Shown here: positions 38,212 to 49,600 of the stretch, one piece after another
How the letters are laid out: each line of letters begins with the position of its first letter
How positions within the stretch are numbered: position 1 is the first letter of the stretch
NCBI GenBank assembly: GCA_029962745.1
Contig: CM057159.1
Span: 27,649,510-27,713,509 of the forward strand
Length of the DNA: 64,000 nt
Origin: Echinometra lucunter
Taxonomy: Eukaryota; Echinodermata; Echinoidea; Camarodonta; Echinometridae
Direction: 5' to 3'
The notes under the pieces: model-generated
The model's database searches: none
Told to the model about the DNA's origin: nothing
Seen by the model: the letters and a program-made list of their open reading frames with translations, nothing else
Position numbers and translations under genes: made by a program

Positions 38212-38999
38212 GACTCGGGGGAGTGGCAAAAAGGGGGGGGGGGGCTCGAGCCAGCGAGGCCGAACTCCCTCTTCCGTGGGTCCTTCCTTTTTTTTCTCAG
38301 CAAAGGCGGCAGGAGGTATACCTCCACTACATCACATTATGTTAGTATTCACCAACTGTCAAACTCATTGTTTGTTTTATTTCAGTAAAATCAAACAAAA
38401 CTGTTATAAAGTATATGTGATAAGTCTTATAGACTTTGCACGCAATACTTTATTGCGACTTTGGTCCCTGTGTGCACACGCCTCCCCGACAAAATGGCGT
38501 CTGCCAGGAACCATACCAATTATTCCAACTCCAATTTATGCCAATTGGGACCAAATAAAATATTATCTTCTGTGTCTTCAATTTTCTCTCCAGTCTTCAG
38601 CTGCAAACGGCAGTTAACCCGAGTAATTCCTCTCAACGAGCCCAAAGGGAAAAATGTTTCTTCCAACCTTTGTTTTTGCTAACAGTCCCACACGTTTGTA
38701 TTTGTGGAGGTCAATGTTTTCATGGGGGTCAACCATAAAGCTTCATACAATAGTCCCACGCGTTTGCAACCCTCGTCGGCTTATTAATTTACGAGAGCCG
38801 ATCATTAAAATGCGATGATATCCCTTTAGAAGCCGAGGGAAGATGTTAAAGGTAATCATTAGTCGAGTATATTTCTAGTTCGTAATTTTACAATCGTTTT
38901 AACATGACGGAAAAAACTACTGATATGATTAAACTAACAAAGCAAACGCAGAAAACTTCACACTGAAAACACAAACACCATTATTAAGCGCAAGTTATT

Positions 39000-39510
39000 T
39001 CCTGTGTTTTGTACTAGTGCTTTATATATAGCTCAATTTCCCTGGAATATCTTTGCTTGTTATGGGTTTTTTTTCTTTCTGCATTTTATATTAGAATTAT
39101 ATCACGCACTCTCTTTATCTACCTCCCACCCTTTCCCTTTCTTTGTTTTGTGTGTGCGCGTGTGTATGTGTGTTTTATGTTTTTGTGGTTTTCATTGTTT
39201 TGATTATGCTATTGATTTGTTACTTCTGCTTTGTTTTGCTTTTGTTAAATGTATTCGCTTATGACCATACGTAACTATGTAACTAAGTTTCAGGGGCTTG
39301 CACCTTAACAAGCTTTGCTTTTTTTTTAGCTTGCCCCTCCGTTTTACTATATCTTTTTCTCAGCCTGGTCAACTTTATTTTGTTCAATATCTCAATAATT
39401 CTGTTCTTTCTTTTATGTTATTCCATCATATTACTTTTGTCTTAAAGAGACTACTGAATTCATGTTTGTTTTGTATATAGGCCTACTGTGAAACGGAAAA
39501 ATGAATAAAA
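39000..39510 (+). mobile_element. LINE 3' UTR
   Basis: T-rich tract with the hairpin GGGGCTTGCAC...TTAACAAGC...GCTTGCCCCT (about 39293-39336), then a T-rich stretch and a tail AATGAATAAAATCAATGAAA. The GGGGCTTG hairpin plus TGAATAAA(N) tail is common at invertebrate LINE ends. Coding remnants are not visible. Confidence 0.45.
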
Positions 39511-41743
39511 TCAATGAAATCAAGAATTGGCAGAGTATATCTGTACTGATTCTAAAATCAGTGAAAATAGGCTGGTAGTATTGAGCATTTTGTTTGACCA
39601 TGTGAGTATCTCATTCTTCGTCATCCTGTCTACCTTTAAAATCCCAGCATCTCACCAGCCTTCGAAAACCAACTTCACACTTCATCGAAATTTTATTAGT
39701 CTTGTTTCCACCCGTTCGAGAATTATCCCTCCCTGGTGAGTTGTTAAATATTTCAATTTGAACCCAATTTGTGGGGGAATAAATATTACTGACAAAAACA
39801 TCCGACTCATAATGGGGCTGGGGTCGAGGAGAGTGACCTGATATGTCAAATGCCAGTCATACTTATTATCAACAATGCATGAGTATGATTATTTTCTTAA
39901 AGGACAATCCTAATTAGTGTATTTTATAATGAGAACAAAACAACATGTTATTCGTGCTTTTTATTTGTTTAGTTTTCTTTCTTCTGTGTGGGGGTATTTT
40001 TGTTTCGTTCTTTGTCATACCTTTCTCAAAATTTTGAATTATGCCCTTCGAATCCTATTCGCTCCTGCTGGTAAGTCGCCATCGCGAAGCTCATGAGCGC
40101 TCTAGACTTCTAGCTTTCACTTTTTTAAAAAAAAATCATGTGTGTTTTATTCTATTATTATTATGTTTTAAAAAAACACCTCGCGGTATCGCATTACTCA
40201 TTGAATGACAAAAAGTCATTGGAAGTTGACAAGTTGGTCATCATGTTTCGCAACTTCGTTTTACGTATCAAACATCCCATTAGCGCAAAAAGCGCCAAAT
40301 CTAATCGGAAGAATTTATCCCACACGAAACCAACAAATAAAGACAATTTACATTAATTTGTTCCAAGATGGTTTATCATTTTCTTTAAAAAATATTTGTG
40401 TTAAGACAGCAATGACGGTAGGATAAATCAGAAATCGAGACAGCGGAAGGAATTCTCATTGTACTTTTACAAAAGTAACACCCATTTGCAATAAATCTTT
40501 TCCTATAGTGAAATCTAGATCATTAATCATTTAGGTTATTTTCCACTCGGTCAATCACATTACAAAGTGCAATTACCCAATCACCCTAGACTTGAGATTA
40601 TGTGACTTTCCTATAATGATTATTACCACTCATAAGGATTACTTTATCAAGGCGTGTAACTCACTCAATATGACAGTATTGCAGGGGTTGTTATTTGTAA
40701 TTTATTCCACAACTCTCTCGGATCAATTTTGATTGGTAGTACATCTAATCATTTAAATTTCAGTGCATTTTATTTCAAATTTTCAAATTTCAAATTCATA
40801 TTTATTCATTTCGAACAGTATAATTATACAAACAATATGAAATTAAGATTTTTTTCCTTCATGAGTTAACATATCAGTAAATAATTAGAATAAATTATTA
40901 TAAATTATTGATTTCTATGGAAATTTTATTCTGTCACCCTGTCAAATATCTGACATTAGCATGAATTAAAAAAAAAAAACTGGTTATTTTATCACTTTTA
41001 CCCTCCCCCCCCCCCCCACGTTCCTCAGTGAAAATAGTTTCCGTACGAGTGTGTTTAATGCTGACGAATTCAAAGAGATGGCGTATTAAACTTGGGATAC
41101 AGCTGGCTTCCGCCCTCTCCTTCCTTTCGCCGTTAGCGGTGGACAAAACCATATGGATAAGAATCAACAACAATAACAACAACAACAACAAACTGTTTAG
41201 AATAATCGTGTGCTTTGGATGACCAGCGTAGCATTTTTAAGCCCCTATTTCTCAATTTGTGGATGATTAATTTGAACATTAAAAACATTGTTTCATTTAG
41301 ACTAAACCTGCAAAAGAAAATACCGATTGTGAAGATTTTCGAGTAATATCCTTAATCACTAGACGGTTTTCAATTATCCTTTGTCAATCCTAGCTTGAAA
41401 TACAGATAAATTAGTGATGGCTCTTGTCTGTTTTGTTGTTGTTGTTGTTATTTTTGTTTTTTTAAACAATTACGCTTATAGTATTCTCAAATGATTTGTC
41501 TCCTTTCCTCCTTCCTTTGTGTTTTGTTTGTTTTGTTTGTTTGTTGATTTGTTTGCCTCCTTGTTTGGCTGTTTGTTTGTTGCTTTGTTTTTGTATTTTG
41601 GCTCTGTTTTTGTTTTATTGTTTTACTCATTTACTATTCATTCCAGCATCGTTGTTATTCACCTCCCTTCTTTACGATGTGTTCCTGTAATCTGCAGACT
41701 TTCACTTTCCCCTTCCTCCTTCTCTTTCATCCGTCCTTCTTTA

Positions 41744-42069
41744 AAAGTGCGGGTTTTCACGGGCACGCGAACGTTTTGCGAAGGATGCGAATATCGAAAA
41801 AAAATGTATGCTTCAAAAATTCGCCAAACTTGGGCGGAGGTTCGGAAGCGTTGTCAGTTATTGTTCGAGGGATGCGGGAACCGTTCGCAAAAATTCAAAC
41901 TTTTTTGAAATTCTGCCGAACTAAAAAACGAACAATTGGCGACGCTTCCGAACCCCCGCGCATGTTCGGCGAACTTTTGGAGCATAAAATGCGAATGTTG
42001 GACTTTGCCAGTTTTTCGACATTCGCATCTTTCGTAAATCGTTCGCGTGCCCCGTGAAAACAGCACTTT
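41744..42069. mobile_element. MITE with AAAGTGC termini
   Basis: About 326 bp with long imperfect terminal inverted repeats: left AAAGTGCGGGTTTTCACGGG and on through GCGAACG, GATGCGAAT and TCGAAAAA; the right end carries the same words in reverse complement (TTTTCGACATTCGCATC ... CGTGAAAACAGCACTTT). The interior has further inverted GTTCGCAAA, TTCGGCGAA and GGCG(A)C words. CpG-rich compared with the flanks. No clear target duplication. Confidence 0.75.
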
Positions 42070-43017
42070 ACCTTTTTTCTTTGTCTGTATTCTACTCTGT
42101 GTTCTTCCAATTCTATATTTCTTTCTCTCTTGCATCCTTTCCTTGTAAAAGATGTATTTCACTGCATTCTTCCCGTCGACTGGGCCTTTATGTGATCGAC
42201 TGTGATAGTGGCATTATTATTGGTAATCAAATTACGTCGAAGTTAGCATTATCATCGACACTTTCGATAGAAATTATCTTGAAGTGTCATAAATATTTAT
42301 GCATTATGATCCACTGCATTCTAATGATCATTAAACAAAAACCGTAACCGTCAGTTTCTGGGTCATACCAATAAGCTTGTCTCTTGATGGCATTCATTTT
42401 TAAAAATCAGTTTTTCAACAGTTAGCACGAACGGGAGATTAGGGTGTGATGAAAGCTACTGGAATCTTCTGAGATTATTGCCACGAGAGTAATCGCATGA
42501 AATGGGCTTCGAGTAGTAAAGCGGTTGGTATTTTCTTGAAATCTGTGAAGCCCAATCAATGAGAAATTTATGGAAATTGCTTTCCGAATGGGATCATAAT
42601 CTCTCCCATCGAGAAGTTAAATGATCGCATAATGGACAGCCATTAATTTCACACTCCTTATTCACTTAATGAACGGTTAACACGTCTTGTTGTTTAAAAT
42701 GGTAATGGCGCGGGTAACTTTGGCGGAGCGCCAAGGGAACAGGGGCACTTGAAAGAGAGAAAAGTAGAAAGACTAGAAAGAAGAAGATTAAACGATTCGT
42801 CACTATCTATACCTAACAAGACTTCATCGAAAGTTAACCCTTCCAATAAGACCAGTGCCACCCCCCTCCTTTCCCCACGACTAGAGCCAGGCTACGCCAT
42901 TGACTGACACGGTATAGTACAGTCCCAACATGCACGCTAAAAATATGTAATATTTCAAAACGAAAATTACTGTCACTTAAATAAAACAGTTGGCTTTTTG
43001 ATTGTTTAATTTTGATG

Positions 43018-43200
43018 ATTGTTTGTTTGTTTGTTTGTTCTTATTTTCAGTCATAAAAAGAAGATACAATTACATGAATATACAAATAAAATAACAGAAG
43101 TAATATGAACATAATCATATAATATACATACACGAAAGAAAAACTGTACAGAAATATGGAAACTTAGGAATTAACAAAATAAGGAAAGAAAAGAAACGGC
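43018..43200 (-). mobile_element. Probable LINE 3' end, minus strand
   Basis: Read on the minus strand, a T-rich non-coding stretch ends in GAAAATAAGAACAAACAAAC with four CAAA units, resembling a LINE 3' UTR with a short tandem tail. No coding part was recognised. Confidence 0.35.
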
Positions 43201-43228
43201 TGGATGACCCATTTTCAACTGCACTGAT

Positions 43229-43318
43229 ATGGTGCCGCTGGTTATGGTGCCGCTGGTTTTGTGCCGCTGGTTTTTGTTGCCGCTGATTTTGGTGCCGCTG
43301 ATATGGTGCCGCTGGTTT
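43229..43318 (+). repeat. Minisatellite, about six GGTGCCGCTGGTTT units
   Basis: Six imperfect tandem units of 13-17 bp around TGGTGCCGCTGGTTT. Variation is mainly in the number of T/A bases between GCCGCTG cores. Confidence 0.8.
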
Positions 43319-45810
43319 GATTTGATTTGATATTTTTTACTTATTGTGTGAGGTCAAAAGACTTATTAGACTTTTGTAAGGAAAAGTCTTAGTTCGTATG
43401 TTGTTCATGGAAATGATCACCCAATGTTTAGTGAAATCCAATTTACTTTTCCATTTTGAAAATAGCTTTTAGTTTGATCTTGCAATCAATTCAGTGATCA
43501 TTTACCTTTTACATTTTCATCACCATCACCACCACCACCATCATCGTCATCATCATCCTCATCACCACCACCATCATCCCTGACGACTCTAACACCACCA
43601 CCACCACCACGAACAACAACATTGACTTGACGCCAATGTCACAAAGTTAAGGTGCACTTAGAAAAACCTTTTGCATCAGGAATGTATGAATTTATATCAA
43701 AAAGTGATTGGTCAGTGAGCTCTTAAAAAGAGGTCACTACAAAATAATGAAATGAGGAAAAATAATACTAATGAAGGCCAGATTTTGTACAACAAACTGG
43801 CGCCTAACTTGATAGCCTGTGCAGAGAACCTAACTGTATCAGAGTCTTTTACCAATGCGGGGAGACTGGCACAAAAGGTTCCTTGGAAGAATTATCGTCA
43901 CTTCAATCGAACACGCAAGTAATCTGAATGTCAGGTCCATCCATCATGTCAAAAAGGCTTAATTGTCATTAATTGTTCCTTTTTCAAACCCAATAAGGAG
44001 TCTCTATTTTGGGCACCCAGCGAAAAATTAGTCCATTGGCCCCAGACAATAGCAATAAAGAGGCATGCTCCTACGATGGAAGGGAAAGAAAGGAGGAGAA
44101 TGAAACTGTGTTGAAGAAAACGATTATGGTATTAATCTGTGGATGGCATTTCGACTCCTGTGTGTAGTTTTATAATGGATATGCATGTTCAAGACGGCAT
44201 TGCCGAAAGCCTTGTTCCACTTTGTTAGAACTGTATTCAGAGAGATCCAGACTCTGGTTTAACTTGACTCTGTCTTATTAAAAGCAGCTATCGTTTAATA
44301 GTAGAAATATGGAGCTCTCAAAAACACTTAACTCGGTACGGCAATGTTGCTTCTCTTCCTAACGCCTAATCACTCCCCTCTCCCCCATTAACATCGAAAT
44401 GTTACCCTCGTAACTTGACTTTACAAAAAATTTTAATGACTGAAACCTCCTCCGACTAAATCTGAATAACATGAATAACATTTAATGACCAGTTGAATAT
44501 AACCTTTTAACGGAAAATTTTGAAATCATTGGAACAAATTTGAAATAATTGGAACAAATTTTTACATATTTCATTCATCACTTTCTGATTATATGCTTTG
44601 AAATATTTGGCTAAGTAGGCAAATTTGGTCCGACAACCATGACAACAGTTTCAAATGGACTGGCAACACCGCTGTGCAAAGGCTATAATAAAAAGGGTTT
44701 TTCCCTCCCTTTTTGTATGCTTTTTTTTTCTACGGTGAGAATGTTGAAAATGAAGCTTTAACTAATTTTGAAATGATGATTTTGCTACTAAATATATTAT
44801 TTCTCGCCTTCACCCAGCTTTCTGAGTAAAATATGAACACGACTTCTATGATGTTAACACGATTCGACACCAGGACAAGATGCATTTACATATCACCTGT
44901 ATTTCTGGCGCCCAGCCACTCATTCCGACAAAGGAATCATGGTAATAGGGCCTGATGGGAACGACGTCCCCACGCATGCGTCTTAAAACTGTATACACTG
45001 CATCATGGCTTCTATTTTGTCGCTACTTGCAATCGTGTAGTTAGTTATGGGGGCGCATGGGTTCACCCCCCCCCCCTCCCCTATCGAATGGATAAGAAGA
45101 GAAAAGGAAAAAGGAAGAAGAAAGGGAAGGAAGCAGCCGGGGGTATGGACAGAATTTTGATCAACCCTAGACCACACCCTGCCAAAATCAGAATCTCATC
45201 CATTTGATAAGACCGATACGCCCCCTCCCCCCGCCGCCGCCATCAGTGCTTCCTCAAGTGCATGCAGGATCCACGATATACCGCTGCATTCTTGAATATG
45301 GCATGTATCAAACGTAAAATCGGACGAATGAAAGAGGTAAGAAACAGAGGAAAACAGAAAATAATGCGGCAAAGAAATGGAAGGGGGTGCCCTGAACGAT
45401 AAGATTAGGGGAAGAATAATTTGGGGAGATAGAGGACAGGGGCATGGATGCACCAGTGTATACCTTTACGGGGGTGCATGGTCTCAAAAATAAAGTGAAT
45501 ATCTGACAAGCAAAATGAAAAAGGGAACACTCTTAAATTGGTTGGTCAATTTTTTAACCAACGTTGGGTCGCATGCTGTCCATTAAACATTTGGGCATTT
45601 ATTGCCCAACTTCTGTTGGTTAATTGAATTACCAAATATTGGGTAAATTTTCTTTAACCAACGTTAGGTGATTCCCATTGACCAACTTTTTAACCAATGT
45701 TGGGCCGTATGCTGTCCATTAAACTTTTGGGCATTTATTGTCCAACTGTCAGAATTTACCCAACTGTTGGGTAATAAATTGGGCAAATTCCGTTGCCCTC
45801 ATTTTCCTGC

Positions 45811-45870
45811 CCTATCCTATGCTAATACCTATCCTATCATTGCCTATTTTATCCTATCCTATCCTATCCG
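45811..45870 (+). repeat. (CCTAT)n pentanucleotide repeat
   Basis: Imperfect CCTAT repeats, the last four perfect, lying within the foldback element at 45528-46636. Confidence 0.75.
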
Positions 45871-46062
45871 GTTGATACATTAGAATGCAAGCTCTTATAT
45901 ACCCAGTATAATTTTATAATTGTGTGCTTTGTGATGGTTAGTAAATCAAGCCCACCCTAAACCATACGCTAATGAGAAATCATGAATATTTATTTTCATT
46001 TTGCCAATTTCATAGAAAAAATTACCCAACTAGTGGATACTTTCATGGAATAAACCAACTGT

Positions 46063-46437
46063 ACACAATAAGAAAAAAGGTGCAATTTTGCACCCTTCAA
46101 ATACAACACTGGGAGCTCCTTTTAGGGTGCAACTTTGCACCTTTACGAGCTTTTTGCACCTTTGCAGGTGCCGTTAGCTACATTTTGCACCCTAAAGGGT
46201 GCAGAGTTGCACCCTTTTAGGAAAGGTGCAAATTTGCACCTTTTTGTACGCAAAAATTTCTGCACCCTAAAAGGTGCAAAGTTGCACCTTTTAGGATGCA
46301 AACGGGCATTTTCGGGTGCAAACAAGAACAAAAAGGTGCATTTTGCACCTTTTTCGTATAGGGTGCAAGATTGCACCCCAAAAGGTGCTGCTAGTGTTGA
46401 ATTTTGGGTGCAAACTTGCACCTTTTTTTCTTAGTGT
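46063..46437. mobile_element. MITE copy 2, nested in a foldback element
   Basis: A 375-bp member of the family at 31526: termini ACACAATAAGAAAAAAGG at the left and ACACTAAGAAAAAAAGG (reverse complement) at the right, interior full of GGTGCAAA/TTTGCACC hairpins, and shared interior words such as ACAACACTGGGAGCTCC. It is flanked by GT on both sides (46061-46062, 46438-46439); TA is an alternative reading shifted by two bases. Confidence 0.8.
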
Positions 46438-46636
46438 GTAAGATTGAATTTTGCCCAAAATCCATGTGACCAGGAGTGTTGGTAGGAATATGACCAACAG
46501 TTGAGCAACATGTTTTTTACACAAGTTGGTCAAATGGTCTTTACTATATTATATGGGCAAGATTTGCACAGCTTTGGGCAAAATTCTAACCAACAATGTG
46601 TTACCCAAACTAAATTTACCCAATTTTTGAAGAGTG

Positions 46637-49600
46637 AAGAAGGAAGAAGAAGAAATGAATTTATTATCTGTTTCGGGAAGGGACTTTTGGAAAATCATGT
46701 ATATGGGAAAATAACTGTCCCTGCCCCCCCCCCCCTCCGAACACTGTCCCTGTAGAGGATATAAAGTATATAGGGAGAGAATAAGGAGGCTCACCCCAGT
46801 CTCGATGGTGACCATGACTTTCGTTATTGCATATTAACCTTTCTATTCTCTGTTTGATAAATGAATTTGGAAGAAAAATCTCTTGTTCGGTCGCGTTGAT
46901 CCTGGGAGTATGGGCGCCAGGAGTTAACCACTTTTTTCCCCTCTCTTTTTCCCGTTAAGAAAATATACTTTTCAACTTTGACAGCTTCGCTATTCGCAGT
47001 GATTTCTGTACGTTGTAAAGTGAGCTTTTAGTCCTGTTCGCCAAACAATGATTTTGAGATGGCGATATGGTCTGTGATTATATCAGATGTGAGATTAAAC
47101 TATTTCAATAATAAGACCATTCAGTTTTCTGTTTACTTTTTTCCCTTCTTTTCAGTTTCTCCACCTACCTTCTCTTCGACTAAAGTAACTGATTATGGGC
47201 TGTGACGGCTGTGACCATGGTGACGCATTTGGGTAACGGACTGTGAACATGGTGGAGTTGTCAGCATTGTGCAACACCCTCCTCATGCATCGATCTAGAA
47301 TCGCTTTGGAGTGACTATGTAGCAGATGTATAGCTAAAATTTCCGTTTGCTACAATAGTATTCTCAAATGTGTAACAGTTCCTTTTTTTTAGTTATACTG
47401 AAACAACAAAACAAATGCGAACAGCCTATTTTCCTCTTCGTTCGACCATTCACCCAGCACCCAGGGCAACACTTTATAGAAGGTATAGCTAAATTAACGA
47501 AAATTTATTTTACTTAAGAAATAATAAAATAAAGGAAAAGGTTGTTCTTTATCGAACTGTCTGGTATATGCTTAACAAAATATCTCTAAACAACCAACCA
47601 ACAATAAGATAGACACCAATATCAAGCATATTTCTTCTTCTGATCTGCCTCCTTCAAGTAAACTGAAGATTCTTGCAAACTATCTTTAGTTAATATATTC
47701 TTGAAGATCTGACTCCTCTTCTCAGCTTCTCCACCATGAACGGAAATTATGAAACTGACACTGCTACTAAAAAGACAACCTAAGAGAAAATATGATTAAA
47801 GAAAGTAAATGGCAATGTAATTATATAGACTTCTAATCTGAGTGGGCCCTTCACAAAGTTTTTTGCCATGCTGTTCTTTGAAAGTTCCTTTTTCTCCGAT
47901 CTCTACTAGGCGAATCTATAGGAAGATAGATTACTATGATATTGGCTTATAGAACGGTCTTTAATTGCTACCATTAACCAAGTACGGAGGCTTAGCTAAC
48001 GACCATTGCCTCAAGATAAAAACCATTCTCCCGCCTTCTTTCCCTCAGCGTCTGTTCACACTAAACTTAAATTCTCACCGATAACTTGGCTAATGTGAAA
48101 GACTTTTTGCTCATATTTTCCTATTTTGACTCTTGCACTGATCCATTGCTCCAAACTGCCAAATGCCAAGAAAATTTTGCCCACATCAGAAGGGGGAAGA
48201 AACAACTTTATTACCGTGTCAGTATCATTTGTGCGAGGCGCAGATCCTCCGTGATGCATGTTTTCTTTTTTGTTTTGTTTTGTGTGTTGTTGTGTTTTCT
48301 AATCATTTCATTGTTTGTTTATTTCATTCCCGTTAAAATACTCACTTCAGCCGAAGCGATTGTTCTTCAGCAAGTCCATGAAAGATTACAAAATCAAGTT
48401 ACGGACGAACATTACGAATACAGTGATAAAATCATAACAGTTTTTAAAAATGTAAAGAAAATTAAATGTATGAACTACAGAAATGATTAATCGTAAAATG
48501 AAAATAACAGAAACAGAAAATCAATTTACAAATAATAAAAACTCTAGAGCTAAGAGATAAACAATTGCAATGATAAGGCAATGATAACAGGAAAAAAAAT
48601 GAATTAAGTTGGTGTTGTTGCCGATAGAGATGTATTATGACTCGCATCCCAACGGTTGTCCCTCCCCCCCCCCCCCCCCCCTCCAGCACAATATTGTAGT
48701 CTGGAAAAAAAAGTGTGGTGATAGATATAATATCTGCATTATTTATCATCTTATTAGCGAAATTCTGTTTTTCTTTAAAATTCTCTCTATTCCAACATTA
48801 TCTGGAAACGAGTTTCAGCCCTTCGCTTCCCTAAACTTAAACTCCAGAATTAACTCCAGATTTGATTTAACAATGTTTAAGATTTGGAATAGCTAAATTG
48901 CAACAGCTGATTTGACGAAAATCTCGCAACTCTGAGCGCTTTGTTTGTAATGTTTGTAGTTTTCATAAATTCGTAACCCCTCTATTTTCACAGATTTTCC
49001 CAAGAGTTACATTAATTAATTATTGATTTAAAATACAGTACTGCCCGACGTTGCATAATAATAAAGGATTCGTCTTTATAAAAAATACTTTATAACTTCC
49101 CTTCGTATATTGTTGACAGTTAAGTAGATCCCAGCTTAAGTTTTCTTCTATTATCACCCATTTAGAAACAAAAAGGAATTCAGTTAAGGCCAGTAAAGCT
49201 TTGAAAAGAAGTACATGTAGTTCGTAAATCAGGATATAACATTTCTTGCTGTGCGATGTCATAGGGCAGATGAGTGCAAATTACTCGGCAGTCAATTAAG
49301 ACATTTTGATGCATGCAGTGACAATTATTTATCATCATTGTAAAACGGTTGCACCTTGTTATAATAAACAGGAGGCATGGGATTCCTCAAAGTGAATATT
49401 TCTTGAAATACATGACGCTTTCTTTTTATAAATTGGCAGGTATAAAAGTCGCGTCTAAACACTGGTGTTTGATACCCGGATGCCTTCCCACCCACCCCTG
49501 CGATACGTCAACTTCATTTCTTAACCTTCTTTTCAGTTTAACTTCATGATGTTCTTCTTTGCTCGAAGCGCTAACTGCTTCTACGATGATAATTGCGTGG

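Larger units (their letters stand above)
36664..41743. other. No gene; purine tracts, TA repeat, LINE 3' UTR
   Basis: Apart from listed repeats, 38690-38880 and 40500-40690 are unique AT-rich blocks with homeodomain-like ATTA words. A 158-codon frame at 38141-38614 is driven by the TA repeat. Confidence 0.45.
42070..45527. other. No gene; possible regulatory block
   Basis: 42180-42740 is unique non-repetitive sequence with many ATTA, GATTA and TAATGG words. The remainder contains the minisatellite at 43229, CAC/CATCAT runs near 43520-43620 and C runs near 45070. Confidence 0.4.
45528..46636. mobile_element. Foldback element (CACTCTT termini), host of MITE copy 2
   Basis: Outer ends are CACTCTTAAATTGGTTGG at the left and, reverse complemented from the right, CACTCTTCAAAAATTGGG. 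The interior consists of many TTGGTTA, TTGGTCA, TTGGGCA and TAACCAACGTTGGG words in both orientations, and a block of about 60 bp containing GCTGTCCATTAAAC and GGGCATTTATTG occurs twice (about 45575 and 45710). Without the nested copy the element is about 730 bp. AA flanks both ends, too short to be decisive as a target duplication. Confidence 0.65.

Noticed and set aside
38141..38617. 158-codon open frame on the plus strand
   Set aside because: It starts in a (TA)n microsatellite and crosses a poly-G run; composition and lack of motifs point to an artefact.
45528..46636. CRISPR-like or satellite array from the repeated TTGGGCA/TTGCACC words
   Set aside because: The words occur in both orientations as nested inverted repeats with defined termini, which fits nested transposons, not a direct-repeat array.
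48086..48490. 134-codon plus-strand frame
   Set aside because: Middle part is a T/G-rich hydrophobic stretch; no splice signals or domain recognised.
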